Assembly (NCBI GenBank): GCA_003255025.1 | Contig: QANY01007889.1 | Location: 1,577,911-1,641,910 of the forward strand | Reading direction: 5' to 3' | Length of the DNA stretch: 64,000 bases | Source of the DNA: Datisca glomerata | Taxonomy: Eukaryota; Streptophyta; Magnoliopsida; Cucurbitales; Datiscaceae | Shown: positions 11,484 through 23,735 of the stretch, in pieces | Layout of the letters: every line of letters starts with the position of its first letter | Position numbering within the stretch: the stretch's first letter is position 1 | Notes under the pieces: model-generated | Told to the model about the DNA's origin: nothing | The model's database searches: none | What the model saw: the letters and a program-made list of their open reading frames with translations, nothing else | Made by a program: the position numbers and the translations under genes

Positions 11484-13314
11484 TGAACGGTTCGTGGGCG
11501 GGATATCAATTTTTTTATTTAACTTATTAAATCATATTAAATTATTTAAAACTAATTTTAGTTTGATCATGCATATACAATATTAAAATGAATAGATTAA
11601 GGGAAAACAATTTTCACATTTACTCTGTATCAGAGAATTTATGAACTGGTAGAACTCCCTCAAGCGTTCTTCGTGTTTTTCAAGCTTTAAGATCAAAATC
11701 ACGAATTTGATCTTCCACGAACGATTTATGAATTAGCCCACCAACAACCACCTGCTAATTTCAGAAATATATCTCAGGAGAATTTTATGTAGAAATTTGA
11801 GTGTGGCTTCTCAAAACGATTGAAGAAGAAAAATCAAATCTTCCATTCTTCAGATTAATTTCGGTGGCAACAGTAGTGAGGGGAGAAAATATTTCTCTCT
11901 CTTTGTGTTGATAACAACAATTGTATCTAATACTCGTTATCTTTTTACAATCAAATTGCAATTAGATATTGATCAAAAATGTAATTTTTGGTATTTACAA
12001 ATATACCTCTACATCATCTCCTAAAATTTTAGTTGTATCGAAATTCATCAATCCAATTGATAAATATAACTGATCATTATCAATTAATTAATTTATATAT
12101 TTTATTTAACTAATTATCTAATAATTATAAAATAATAAATTACTTAATTCAATACAACAACACTTAACTAACTTAAGTGACATCACTTATCACATATAGG
12201 TGTAGAAGATATGCATTGGCACCAAAAGACATTTTGGTCCAACTTAGTTCGTTTTTCTATTCCTGTTCCCTGAGCTATTTCTGAGATTGAATGGACCCAC
12301 ATAAACAAAACTTAGAATTCAAATACCCGGTGAATTTATCTCCATAGATTCTCTACCTATTTAATCATGACATCGTACGACTCCATTATAGATTCAATGC
12401 CGAATCAACTCTCGATTCATGCGCGCTACATTTTCTGTTGGTGAAAATAAACTCTATTTATTTTCACGGTCCACAGAATATTTTAACACAATACCCATCG
12501 TGAATATCAGTAATAAGAGCAGAATGTAAAATTACCATTTTACACATCTTGTTATTATTTCCTTTAACTCCTTTATTGACTGTGAATAAGAAAGACATTA
12601 TAGTGAATTGTCTCGTACAAATCACAAGTCTTATTCAATGACCCATTTCATCGAATACTTGGCCAAGTTAATTTTTCACACACCCATAAAAAAAGCATAA
12701 GGTGATATTGTTGCTTCACAATCCAACCACGAATTCCCATATCTGTTCCTACTTTTTTAAATTACAATCCCAACAGCCGATGTATTGCCCACCAATTCGA
12801 ACTCACTCATTTAACATATCAAAGATTACAACTAACTAAGTCAAGTTACGTATTCACCTCAGAATTAAGGTAATTATGAAAATACCCTTAAGGTGTAACA
12901 ATTAGATTTAGAGCTAGGTAAACAATTTTTTGGTCTCTAAACTAATTTGTTACTAGTTTATTCAACTTGTTCATAACATGTCTAGGTTAACCATTTGAGT
13001 CTCCACTCTTATGCCCCAAGACTAACATCCGACGGGTCAACCTAACAATCGTAATTAGATTTGATTGCTCAATCGATCCTAAGACTGTGAATATTGTTCT
13101 AAACTATTTCAGAAGAGTTCACCTGGAGATGCTTCTATCTTCACTCTTCTTTCGTTGACAATAATTTTAGGACTTGGGTAATTTATAAACACACTTTAAT
13201 TTAAAATAAAACTTTCAATTCATTCATAAAAAATTCAGTAATACAAATGTCTGAGAAATAATAAATACAAATAAATAGTTATTACATGCTACTTTATGGA
13301 CATATATTCTAACA
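11484..13314 (-). repeat. Long LTR without attached internal region
   Basis: Read on -, the element begins TGTTAGAATATATGTCCATA at 13,314 and ends GAACCGTTCA at 11,484, giving TG..CA ends and 1,831 bp. No gag or pol adjoins it: a LINE tail lies on one side and LINE-like 3' UTR on the other, so it behaves as a solo LTR. The flanking pentamers (AACCA and CCTCT) do not match, so either the duplication has decayed or the ends arose by recombination. Its first about 500 bp are clearly the same family as the LTR starting at 63,480 in opposite orientation. Its TGTTrG..TATGTCC start resembles the copia LTR at 42,194, which suggests a copia lineage. Confidence 0.75.
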
Positions 13315-13810
13315 CCTCTCACTCACATACTCACACAATCCATCTCTCTTGTTTGGGTTTTGTAAGCACAAGCCTGTCCTATGAATGTCTTGCCAACTGT
13401 TATTTAGGTTTTCATGTTTCTTTTATGTTACTATCTTTGTAAGCTTGGGTCTTGTACTATGAAGGGCCTTTGCATTTTAACTGCACTAGTTTGTAGGTAA
13501 TCTCTCTTCATGCAAGTTGCTAATTTTGTTCAATAACCTTACTCAAGCTTCTGTTTGTTTCCCAAGTAATGGTCTTAATGACCTTAGTGTTAAATTTTGT
13601 AAGGACCTAATTATAAAGGCCTCTCATAGAGATAGACAGTGCTTGAATATTTGGGTCTTAACTAAGCTGTCCTTTTTTTGGAGTTGACTCTTGGTTGACC
13701 TAGGATTTAGAAAAATACGCTAATTTACTTATAAAATTCTCTCCCTAGGGTATGCCCATAGTGATTGTATAAGTATCTTTTTGTTAAATATATTTTTCTT
13801 TACCAAAAAA
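13315..13810 (+). repeat. LINE-like 3' UTR with A-run
   Basis: This non-coding stretch contains a phrase typical of plant L1 3' regions (TTTGTAAGCACAAGCCTG) and ends in TTTCTTTACCAAAAAAAA (A-run about 13,804-13,811), a common plant LINE terminus. It may be a second, strongly 5'-truncated LINE, or the tail of the LINE on the left displaced by the LTR. The junction does not settle which. Confidence 0.45.
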
Positions 13811-15740
13811 AATTAGTAAAATAGTATAGAACTATCAGGTTTTTGAAAGGGTAAAAACTAGACTAACTCCAACTGAGTTTATTATACCCAATTGGGTGAA
13901 CATAATATTGTGTTAGTTACGAAAGTATTCCAAAAAAATTATTTTTTTCAATAAATTTTATAATCTCTTCAATAGATTATTTTATACTTAATAATCCCAG
14001 AAAAATTTGTATAATCAATAGAATGTACATGCATATTCAATGAGTGATATGATGTGTGTGAGAAAACAAAGAAATCATGGTGTTTTTACTAAATCCAACC
14101 ATTATTGAAGTTTGAAGATTTGATATATTGATTCAAGTAGTTGAAATAAAGAAAATTTTTTTTTTGCCTAATAATATCTTGAACTTATTGGAGATGATAG
14201 AAGAAAAAGATTGCTGTGTTCTTATTGGAGTTTCTCTTTCTTCTATAAAACGACTTCAATATAGGTTTTCTCTGCTTTGAAGATTGAGGTTTCGGGAGTT
14301 GAGCAAGGTTTTTTGGGTTTTTTTGTTTTTTATTGGATGATTGATTGACAATTGATGTTAGTTATTGTTTACCATGGTTAATTAATAGCTTCCATAACAT
14401 AGTTATCTTTTTTTACTTTCCATTTTTTAGGTGAATTATGATTGGTGGAAGTCAAAATTGGTATATTTTGTCAATTAATGTTTTAGAGGAAAGATAGTAA
14501 CGGCTCTGTTTTTAAAGTGATTGAGGGCGGGATTTGGTGTTTTTTAAATTTTTCAGTCGATATGTTAATTATTATAGAAAATGTAATTATTCTTGATCCG
14601 CTTCGTCAAAGATCTCTATTCTTAGTTTCCATTTTTCCCGGTTTATCAGAACCCTTTTTTTAGATTTATTACATAAGTAGTGAACAAAGAAAAAATAGAG
14701 GGAAATCCATTTAGCAAATAGAACTTTTTCAATAAACTTATAAAAAATGGCAACTTTTATTCTATATTTAAATCAATAGAGTAAAGAAAGTTCTATTAGT
14801 ATGGAAAGGGTTTGTATGATATCTGATTGATATAACTATATTCTTGTTTTATTGTGATTGTTTGATCCAGAAGTAGGGAATCAAGTGATTTTCTCTTAAT
14901 TTTTACTTTGAAAGTATCGACAGATACTATATAGAAAGAGATGTTCTGAATCCATTTTTTGAAGAAATTAATACTTAATTTAATGAAGTGTATTTTTCAA
15001 AAACATTATCCGAAAGAAATGAAATCTCATTTTTTGAAACATCGGAAAAAGTGATCAATTTTGTCATTTATACGAATAAAATGTAGACAAATATATGACT
15101 TATTTATTTATGATATACTATGATAACCGTACAAAACAAATATTATTTATCAATTTACTAGAATTTTTTAAATTTAGATTACTGATCGAATTATCATTGA
15201 TTTTTGTTGATTTTTGTTGATTTAATTTGATTTCTTTCAAAGATTTTTTTATTCAATATTTAATTGATTGAGGAAGTTAATAGTGTAGCGATTTACAAGG
15301 ATATTTAAGATATTATTAATTACGATTTTCAAGGGGTTAAAATAGATTTTCCTAATTTCTAGGTATATCATTTAAGTATATCAGATTTACATATCTGATT
15401 TACCAGAAAAAAAATGGTAGTATGTTGTTATATATAGATGAGGGGCATATTAGTCTAAAAGTATTGACTATTTAGGAAAATTGACCTAAATCTATAAAAA
15501 CCTGCTATTTATTAAAACACCCCATAATATTGTCTATTATGCAAAAACTTCCTAAAATAAACAGAAATTGCACCAAAGAGTAGTTTCTACACACCTAATT
15601 AGATTTTTTTCATCTTTTTAAATTTGTTAGATTTTGTCAAATTTTATTTTCTTTTAATTACATCATTTTATTAATAGACGTAACTACCCTCATGATTAAT
15701 TAAGTGATACAATTATTTTCGATTTTATTATATTTTTCCC
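13811..15740. other. AT-rich stretch, no assigned gene
   Basis: No transposon domain was recognised. A coding-looking reading frame lies on + at about 14,895-15,085 (YIERDVLNPFFEEIN, then after one stop LSERNEISFFETSEKVIN). Its composition suggests very AT-rich organellar or plasmid-like coding DNA, but it was not identified. The rest resembles ordinary plant intergenic DNA. Confidence 0.35.
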
Positions 15741-15759
15741 TTTTTATGTTTTTATATTT

Positions 15760-16430
15760 TGAAGCATTAATGATTTGACATTTTTGATTGGAGAGACAAA
15801 GATTTGATAGGAGAGAGAGAATGAGATTTTAATGCCAAAAAGGATTGGAGAGAATTTATTTTGAGAGAGAGTTTTGATTTGATATGAGAGAGAGTGAAAC
15901 GATGAGAGAGAGATAAAAATAACAAAAATTCTAGATTGAAAGAGAGAGAGAGAGAGAGAAAACCGGATAGGGAAAATTGGTTGAGATATATACGTAAATA
16001 ACAATTATTTTATTTTTATTTTTATTTATATTATTTTAATGAAAGAGAAATTTTAATGATGAGAGTGATAAAAATAATAAAAAAACTAGATTGGAGAACT
16101 TTGATTGAGATTGAGGGAGAGACGCGGGGGGTGTTGGGGGTGTTGGTTGAGATATATATGTAAATAATTATTTTTATTTTTATTTACATTTATATTATTT
16201 TAAAAAGAGATTTTAATGATGAGAGAGAGATTTTAATTTGAGAGAGCAAGAGTTGTGATTTGATATGAGAGAGAGTGAAATGATGAGAGAGAGATAAAAA
16301 TAATAATAAAATCTGGATTGGAAGAGCTTTGATTTGAGAGGGAGAAGGAGAGAGAGAGAGTTGGTCGAGATATATATGTAAATAAATATTATTTTATCTT
16401 TATTTACATTTATATTAATTTTTCATAGAG
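15760..16430. repeat. Degenerate GA-rich tandem repeat
   Basis: Three imperfect units each combine a GAGAGAGATTTTAATGATGA-type segment with a segment GGTTGAGATATATATGTAAA followed by an ATTTTTATTTT tract. The ATATATATGTAAATAA motif recurs near 15,985, 16,153 and 16,370, so the spacing is irregular (about 165-220 bp). A (GA)n run of about 18 bp lies near 15,940. More GA-rich remnants extend to about 17,250. No coding potential. Confidence 0.7.
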
Positions 16431-16730
16431 AGAACGGGTATGGAGAGACGTGTATCTAAATGAAAAAATATTGTAATTGTTATTCACAAAATAATGGGTA
16501 TGAAGAGAAAAAATTTGGTAAGTGAATATTTTATTTTTTTTATTTTCTGAAATAGTTTACTACATATTATCATGCCTTTTTATTTCATGTATTTATAATT
16601 GATATTGTTTCGTTATTGATTGATAGAGAATGCGGAGATAGCTTCAATTCAAAAAATCAAGTTTAATGTAAGTTTTTCATTGTCTACCATGATAATCTAT
16701 TATTACAAGTTGATTTCAATCATATATTAT

Positions 16731-17030
16731 TTTCATATTCTGATTTTGTGTAAATCAACATGATTAAATTGTTATGTTTATTGTCGGTACATGTTTATTG
16801 TAAATATCTATTATTTCATAAATTATTTTCATATTCTGATTTTGTGTAAATCAATATGCTTAAATTGTTATGTTTATTGTCATTACGTATTTATTGAAAA
16901 TATCTATTATTTCATAGATTCTTTTCATATTCTGATTTTGTGTAAATCAATATGTTTAAGTTGTTATGTTTATTGTCATTACGTGTTTATTGTAAATATC
17001 TATTATTTTATGTTTATTATAAATATCTAT
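16731..17030 (+). repeat. 96-bp tandem repeat, about three units
   Basis: TTTCATATTCTGATTTTGTG starts units at 16,731, 16,827 and 16,923, an exact 96-bp spacing, each followed by TAAATCAAnATG, TTGTTATGTTTATTGTC and AATATCTATTATTT. Because 96 is a multiple of three, the array keeps one frame open and yields a repetitive peptide; this is a repeat artefact rather than a gene. Confidence 0.85.
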
Positions 17031-17250
17031 TATTTTATGATGAAAGAGAGTGTCATTGATAAGGTAAGTAATGATTTATGATGAGAGAGAATGTGATTGA
17101 TAAGGTAAGTATTATTTATTTGATTAAGATATTTAAAATTTAAATTTATGACAAGAGAGATATTTTATTTTAATTTGAGAGAGAGATTGAAATGATAGAG
17201 AGATACTTTACGAAGAAAAAATGGATTAGGGAGAGAGATGAAAAATGAAA

Positions 17251-17640
17251 AGTTGTAAATATCTATTATTTTATATTTATATTTATTTATATTAATTTCA
17301 GATAAATATTGTGAATGACATCTACGGTATTTACATTACAAAAATAAGGGATTTAAATATAAATTGATAAAATTTAATGTTTTCAAAAACCCGATAAAAA
17401 TCTTATCATACACTATAATATTGTTATTTGTTTAAAAATCACAAAAATAAACTCTCTTTGTATGCAATCCTTGCTTAGTCTTTTTAAACGTCGTGACTTT
17501 CTAAAGACTGTTTTAGAATGTAAAATTCGTAAAAAAGTTCTGAAAATTAAACGTGTTAACATACACAGTCAATGTGCTACGTTGATAAATAACCTAAAAT
17601 AATCAGTGGATCCTTTTCCCCGTTCTCTAAAATAATCAAT
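17251..17640. other. AT-rich stretch, no gene seen
   Basis: Low-complexity AT-rich DNA between the tandem repeats and the leader region of the hAT element. No coding, RNA or repeat structure was found that could be supported. Confidence 0.35.
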
Positions 17641-17724
17641 CCACTAACTCTTTCTCCCTAAAACATTAATAAACCTAGCCTTTCTATCTATCTTACCCTT
17701 CTTTGTAGATTTTTGTACCCAAAT

Positions 17725-17733
17725 TATAAATAG
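17725..17733 (+). promoter_or_regulatory. Candidate TATA box of the hAT transposase gene
   Basis: TATAAATAG lies in a pyrimidine-rich leader about 600 bp upstream of the hAT N-terminal coding block. The surrounding segment (TTTTTGTACCC..TAGCC) is imperfectly duplicated about 107 bp downstream, where the box reads TTACAAAATAG. Pyrimidine-rich 5' UTR sequence and possible intron signals fill 17,760-18,300. Assignment as promoter is inferred from position and motif only. Confidence 0.4.
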
Positions 17734-18339
17734 CCGCCTCTCTCTTCTAACGCCATCTCAATTCATCTAACACTTTCTCTCTCTAGACCTAGCCTTTTTA
17801 TTTCTCTCTCTTGCTGATTTTTCTAGATTTTTGTACCCTAAGTTACAAAATAGCCATCTCTCTGAAACGTCTTCTCAATTCTTCTTGCATCTTCCGATTC
17901 ATTCTTTTCTCTCTACTCTTTAATTTCTATTTTAATTGCTGTGTTCTTCACAAATATTTCTCTCATTGACTTGGATCTCATTCAGTAAGTCTCTCGATTT
18001 TATTTATTTTAAATGTCTAACTTTTCATTAATATATTATATTTTTTTTACATTTTTTGTTATATCAATCAGTTTTAGAATTTAAAGAAAAACATTAATCA
18101 AACGCACACAAAAGTTATTAAAGTAGCGAATAGCATAAACAAGTAAGATTTCTAAACTTTTTTATTATACTTGTACATTATCATTTGAATTATTTGATTA
18201 AATTCATAATTACTACCTGTTTATGGTTTTGTTCACTTATTTATTATTGTACTTCATTTTGTGAGCATAAATAAAATAATAAAATAAGGTTTTGCTATCA
18301 TGATCTGAAACATAGATGAAAATACATTTTTAAAGAAAA

Positions 18340-19474
18340 TTGCCACTAGAATTCTTTTCACCGACAAAGAAAAAAACTACTAGTTCATCAAAAAATTATG
18401 AAAAAATCAATTTAGCAAAACTCTCAGCAGATCCAAATTTTTTAATGTGGATTTTAGATAACAATCCCAATGTTCGAGATCAAGTTCGAAGAGCATATCA
18501 ACAAAAGGGTCTTTTGTCATCCTTGTAATCATAATTTTTCTCTAGAAAAATTTGGGGTAAAGTCAAGAAGGTTTAATCAATGATACCCAAATTGGTAAGA
18601 ATACAACATATCCAAAGATACCACATTTTGCTTATATTGTTATCTATTCGAGTCCAAAGTTAAAGAACAAGCATGAAGTGACTTTGGTCAGCTTAATTAC
18701 CACGTTCCCATCTATAATAGATGCAATTGAGATCATCTTAGAAGAAGGAAGTATTCCTAATTAGAAATATGAAGCAAATGTTCTAATAAATACAATCCAA
18801 TCATTTGATTTTGTATTGAACCTATACTTGATGAAAAACAACTTAGGGATTACAAGTGATTTCTCTCAAACATTACAAAGAAGAGATCAAGATATTGATG
18901 CGATGAATTTAGTTAGACCATGCAAAGAACGATTGGAAATGATGAGAAATACTTGATGTGATTCTTTACTCAGTCAAATTTTTTCATTTGTGATAAACAT
19001 GATATTGAAGTTCCTTGCATGGATGACAAGTTTTTAAATACAAGAAAAAAATACATAAAGCTCTTAACATCACAAACCAACATCAATATCGAGTTGGAAT
19101 ATTTTATGTTGACATTGATATATAACTTCAAGAATTAAACAAATGTTTCAATGAGGCAAATGCAGAGTCACTTCTTTGTGTTGCATGTCAAAATCCAAGT
19201 AATGATTTTTCTGCTTTTGATAAATAAAAATGATTCTCCTTGCTCTGTTATATCCAAAAGATTTTTCTCCACTAGGAGTCACAATATTTGAAGATCAACT
19301 TGAGAATTACATTATGGATACATTGTCTGACATCGAGTTCTCAGGTTTAAAGAGATTGATGAACTTGCATAGAAAATGGTTGAGATAAGAAAACACAAAG
19401 TTTATCCACTCGTGTACTTGTTGTTGACATTGTCATAAACCCTATCTGTTGCAACTGGTACCACAGATAGTGTG
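18340..19474 (+). pseudogene. hAT transposase, N-terminal and middle part
   Basis: The first open stretch (18,340-18,528) contains NNPNVRDQVRRAYQQKG, matching the conserved N-terminus of plant TTF-type zinc-finger hAT proteins. Next comes SRRFNQ.YPNWLEYNISKDT and FCLYCYLFESKVKEQA, the C2-type finger region. After a gap come RRDQDIDAMNLVRPCKERLE and NQHQYRVGIFYVDIDIQLQE, and finally the dimerisation block ending with LSVATGTTDS at 19,470. The coding sequence is then cut by an LTR element and resumes at 26,172. Multiple stops and internal deletions make it inactive. Confidence 0.8.
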
Positions 19475-20536
19475 TGCTTTAGCTGAAAATTATAACAATA
19501 CAATTGTTGATCTCAAGCGTTAAATGAGGGAGTTCTTCTAACCAGGGGATCTGCTGGAATGACGTATTCTTCACATCCTCTTTCCTTTGGATTAAGCTCC
19601 TAGCGACCTCAACATTTGCAAAACATAAACAAAGAACCCTAGAGGTAGGGGTGTTCATGGTTCACCAATAAAATCGAATTGAACTGAACAGTTCATGTCA
19701 AAAGAACTGAACTGAAGCGAACCGTGAGTTTCGGTTCATTCAGTTCGATATTATTAATTTTTAAATAATTTTCAAATGATATTATTGAAAAAATAATATA
19801 AAATCAAAGTTTTGTTTCGGTTCGATTCGGTTTGATATGAAATTATATAAAAAATAAAAAATAAAGTGAACTTAATGTTTCAGTTCAGCTCGATTTGAAA
19901 ACTACCTGCATTTTGAACCGAACTGAAATTTTCGTTCTCTCATTTTCCCTAACCAAATACATATAAAGAACCGACCAAACTGGTCATTTTCGATTCGCAG
20001 TTCGGGAAAATAATTTTCACCCCTACCTAGAGGTGAGGGACTGAGGGGTGATTGTTTCGCTTAAGGGCCTCCGATACCTAAGTGAGTAGATGGTTGATAT
20101 TCTGACATATTTCCTTAGGGGAGAGAAGGCATAGCTTTCTTGCCTATTGGTAAAGGTACTTAAACCTGAGTCCTTTAGTGGGAAGAAGCACGTCGTTGAA
20201 GTCATTAGGAGGTGTACCAGGGAAGTTTTGTGGAACATGAGGTCTATCCTTGATTGGATTGAAAGGAGGTGACAGTCTGGAGACTGGTGTGACATCGTGT
20301 CATGCCTATCGAGTGTTACTTTTAGAGAGCAATGATGATCTTGCGCTTGGGGTTGACCGAGCTTTCTATGTAAACTCTATTCCTATCATTTTATGTGCTC
20401 GGGTCCGGGCATCCCGAGCTCTGTAGAGGATGACCAGACAAGGTTAGCTTTTACTCCTTCTTAATCACAGGGAGTTCCCTAATGCAGTGTGACTTATATC
20501 GCTGTGTTATTGGTGGTTAGAAAAACACTCATAACA
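19475..20536 (-). repeat. 3' LTR of the LARD-like element, split by a MITE
   Basis: Ends are TGTTATGAG (high side, minus reading) and CAGCTAAAGCA (low side). It aligns along its length with the 5' LTR at 25,503-26,171, including TGGAATGACGTATTCTTCAC and AACAAAGAACCCTAGAGG, once the 380-bp MITE and one 8-bp target copy are removed. Confidence 0.85.
19646..20025. mobile_element. hAT-type MITE (380 bp) with perfect 8-bp TSD
   Basis: The terminal inverted repeats are TAGGGGTG at the left and CACCCCTA at the right. Identical CCTAGAGG octamers flank the element (19,638-19,645 and 20,026-20,033), which is the hAT target-duplication length. The interior is rich in GAACCGAA / TTCGGTTC motifs and has no coding capacity. 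The intact duplication implies a fairly recent insertion relative to the host LTR. Confidence 0.93.
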
Positions 20537-22040
20537 GTTGCCCCTAGTTAAGGACCTGGGTAGACATTGATATCCGAATTTGTAGACTTCACTAACTTGA
20601 GCTCTACATCTGAGCTACATGGGCATTATAGATTTCACCTGCTTCTGGAACCTCATACTTAAGCTTCAAGTTTATTCGCCAGTGGGGGTTGTGCCAAATG
20701 ATATTAGCCACCTCCATTACTTCTATCGTATGTCATTTCATCCTTCGCGAGATTTAATGCCATTGATTTCTCAGGAACAGAGGCTCTACTGGCGCATGGA
20801 GGAGCCTGAATCTCAGACGTGTCGCTTCACGTAGACGCATGATTTCACTCATGTAGTTGATTAGATGACGTTTAACATCCCGAAATCCTTTCATTGACTT
20901 GCGAACATCCGCTTACCAGCTGTAGGATGGTTTCAATGGTTGCCATTGTGGCCGACGTAAATTCCCCCATTAAATGGGCGGTCTTTTTCCTAGGCCTATA
21001 AATAGATAATTTCTCTTCCAAATTTCTTCATTTTTGCCTCCTTCACAGGACCAAAATGAAATGAAAACTTCATTCTTGTCCTCATTTCCTTCCTTTTTTT
21101 CATGAAAACAATGATCCTTCCCCTTCCGGAACCTCCTTCGTTCTTTAGAGTGAGGGTTTCCTCTTTTGATCCTCTGGCTTCCCTTTTCGTGATTTTTGTT
21201 TCCCTGTTTGTAGTGCCTTTAAATGTCACATTATGAAGTCACTAGTGTGCCGTCCGCAGCGATTTTCCTACTGTTGCCAAGCATGTTCGGTAAACTTTTT
21301 GTCTATGTTAGCTGCCTGCCCCTGCCTGCAGAGATGTTTCCCTTGACGAGGGACTGTAAGGCGGTTGGCATCCTTGCACGTATCGGGGCATCCCTTTCGG
21401 CTGCAGCCTATTCCCTACCTTTATTGCCTCTTCACTTTCAAGCCACTAGCTGCTTGCCACAATATGCCTTGGGATAGCACAATCCTTTAAGATCATTTTC
21501 TTCAGGATGGCCTCAAACTCGAGGACATATGCCTCTTTCCTCTATCTTCTTAAGTGGGACAAATTAAAGCCTTTTGTCCTTAGCTCGAAAATGGGTCGCT
21601 CAATAGTAGGGCAACCAGAGCCCTCAAGCCATTGGAAGAGTTCAAGGAAGCTATAGATATCCTACGACCATCGAATCAGATGTGGGGATTATTTTCCTCT
21701 CCTCAAAGAGGGAACTTTAAGTTAGCCTAGGGGGTCATTCTCTTAACCGGGGAGAGCTTTGTACCTTTACTTGTACTTGTAGTCCTTTGTTTACTAATGA
21801 TGATAAACTTCCTTTTACCTCTGGCTCTTTATTTATTTTTGTTTGAACCTTTCTCTTGTTGTGAGCAAGCCTTGAGTTGTTCTTTTTTGGTAGTTGATCT
21901 TTAATCTGGTTTGGATGAGGCCTTAATCCTAAGCTGTATGATTGTTTTGACTTATTTATGCCGAACATTGTATCCTTGTTAACTTTCATTGGCCCGAGCT
22001 GTGGGAATATTTATGATCCTGAGATGGAGTGGGCCTTTAA
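20537..22040. other. LARD internal region, 3' side; no recognised gene
   Basis: This region lies between the polypurine tract and the first minisatellite. A TATA-like TATAAATAG is on + at 20,997-21,005, antisense to the element, followed by pyrimidine-rich sequence and small open frames such as 21,223-21,477 (84 codons, with hydrophobic stretches). None was recognised. It may be captured host DNA or simply old spacer. Confidence 0.4.
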
Positions 22041-23215
22041 GGGCCTAGATCCTTTATTCTGTCGAACGAACCGAGGTGCTCAGTAGACATCATTTGTCGG
22101 TATCTAGCAAGGCGCGCCTGCCCTGGCTAGATCCTTGATCCCGTCTGTTAGTCGAGATGCTCAACATACATCGCTTGTCGACGTTTAGAAAGACATGTCT
22201 GCTTTAGCTAGATCTTTGATCCCGTCTGCGAACAGAGGTGCTCGGCAGACATTACTTATCGATATCTAGTTAGGCACGCCTGCTCTGGCTAGATCCTTAA
22301 TTTCGTTTGTGAGCCGAGGTGCTTGACAGACATATTTTATCAATATCTAGCTAGGCGTTCCTGCTCTTGCTAGATCCTTGATCTCGTTTACGAGTCAAGG
22401 TGCTCGGCAGGCATCGCTTGTTGATATCTAGCCAGGTGTGCTGGCTCTGGCTTGATCCTTGATCTCGTCTGCGAGCTGAGGTGCTTGACAAACGTAACTT
22501 ATCAATATCTAGCCAGTCACGCCTGTAGCTAGATCTTTGATCCCGTCTGCAAGTTGAGGTGATTATAAGACATCACTTGTCGATATCTAGCCAGGCATGT
22601 ATGCTCTGGCCAGATCCTTGCTCCAATCTATGTGCCAAGGTGCTCAGTAAAATCACTTATCGATATCTAGCCAGACGTGCCTGCTCTAGCTAGATCCTTG
22701 ATCCCGTCTGCGAGCCAAAGTGCTCGGTAGACATCACTTATCGATGTCTAGCCAAGCGCGCATGCTCTGCCTAGATCCTTGATCCCGTCTACGAGCTGAG
22801 GTGCTCGGCAAACCACTTGTTGATATCTAGCCATGCATGCCTACCTTGGCTAGATCATTGATCCCATTTGTGAGCTGAGGTGCTCGAAGGACTTCACTTA
22901 TCGATATCTAGCCAAACTTGCCTGCTCTGGCTAGATCTTTGATCCTATTTATGAGTCGAGGTGCTCAACATACATCACCTGTTGATATCTAGTCAGGCGT
23001 GCCTGCTCTGGATAGATCATTGATCCTGTCTGCGAGCTGAGGTGCTCGGCAGACATCACTTGTCAATATCTAGCCAGACGCGCCTACTCTAACTAGATCC
23101 TTGATCCCATTTGGGAGTCGAGGTGCTAAAAAAACATCACTTATCGATTTCTAGCCAGACACGCTTGCTCTGGCCAGATCTTTGTTCCTGTTTGCAAGCT
23201 AAGGTGCTCGTCAGA
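22040..23215. repeat. About 81-bp minisatellite, about 14 units, inside the LARD
   Basis: Units contain CTAGATCCTTGATCCCGTCT, GAGGTGCTCGGCAGACATCA, CTTGTCGATATCTAGCCAGG and CGYGCCTGCTCTGG. Unit starts are near 22,044, 22,124, 22,205, 22,286, 22,367, 22,448 and so on to about 23,169, with a period of 80-82 bp and 75-90% identity by eye. It has no open frame across units. Confidence 0.88.
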
Positions 23216-23735
23216 TACCACTTTTTGTTCAATCCTGACTGGTGGGATAGAGCACCTTATTAGTCATCACTTTTGTGTAATCCCGACTGGTGGGCTAGAG
23301 GATATTACCAGTTATCATTTTTTGTTTAATCTTGACTGGTGGGTTGGAGCACCTTACTAGTTATCACTTTTTATTTATTCTAGACTGGTGGGCTGGAGCA
23401 CCTCACCGGTCATCACTTTTTGTTTAATCCTGACTTGTGGGCTAGAGCACCTCACCAGTCATCACGTTTTGTTGAATCCCGACTGGCCAACTGGTGGGCT
23501 ATAGCACCTCACCGGTCATCACTTTTTGTTTAATCCTGACTTGTGGGCTAGAGCACCTCACCAGTCATCACGTTTTGTTGAATCCCGACTGGCCAACTGG
23601 TGGGCTAGAACACCTCACTACTCATCATTTTTTATTTATTTCTGACAGGTGGGCTGGAGCACCTCATTGATCATCACTTTTTATTTAATCCCGACTGGTG
23701 GGTTGGAGCACCTCACCAGTCATCACTTTTTGATC
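23216..23735. repeat. About 50-bp minisatellite, about 10 units, inside the LARD
   Basis: Units follow the pattern TTTTTGTTTAATCCYGACTG, GTGGGCTGGAGCACCTCACC, AGTCATCAC. Most are 49-53 bp; two expanded units (about 23,465 and 23,582) carry an extra GCCAACTG step, and the pair 23,405-23,610 looks like a higher-order duplication. It abuts the 81-bp array with no spacer. Confidence 0.85.

Noticed and set aside
11391..13315. One LINE interrupted by the LTR at 11,484-13,314
   Set aside because: The left LINE already shows its own A-rich tail before the LTR and no target duplication brackets the LTR, so the right-hand 3' UTR may be another LINE.
16791..17081. 96-codon open frame encoding a hydrophobic repeated peptide
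   Set aside because: It is produced by the 96-bp tandem repeat staying in frame; no start context or homology supports a gene.
20997..21005. Promoter of a captured gene inside the LARD
   Set aside because: The TATA-like motif is there, but no recognisable coding sequence follows, so no gene is called.
22040..23735. Regularly spaced repeats that could suggest a CRISPR array
   Set aside because: The units are head-to-tail with no unique spacers, diverge by 10-25%, and lie inside a plant LTR element.
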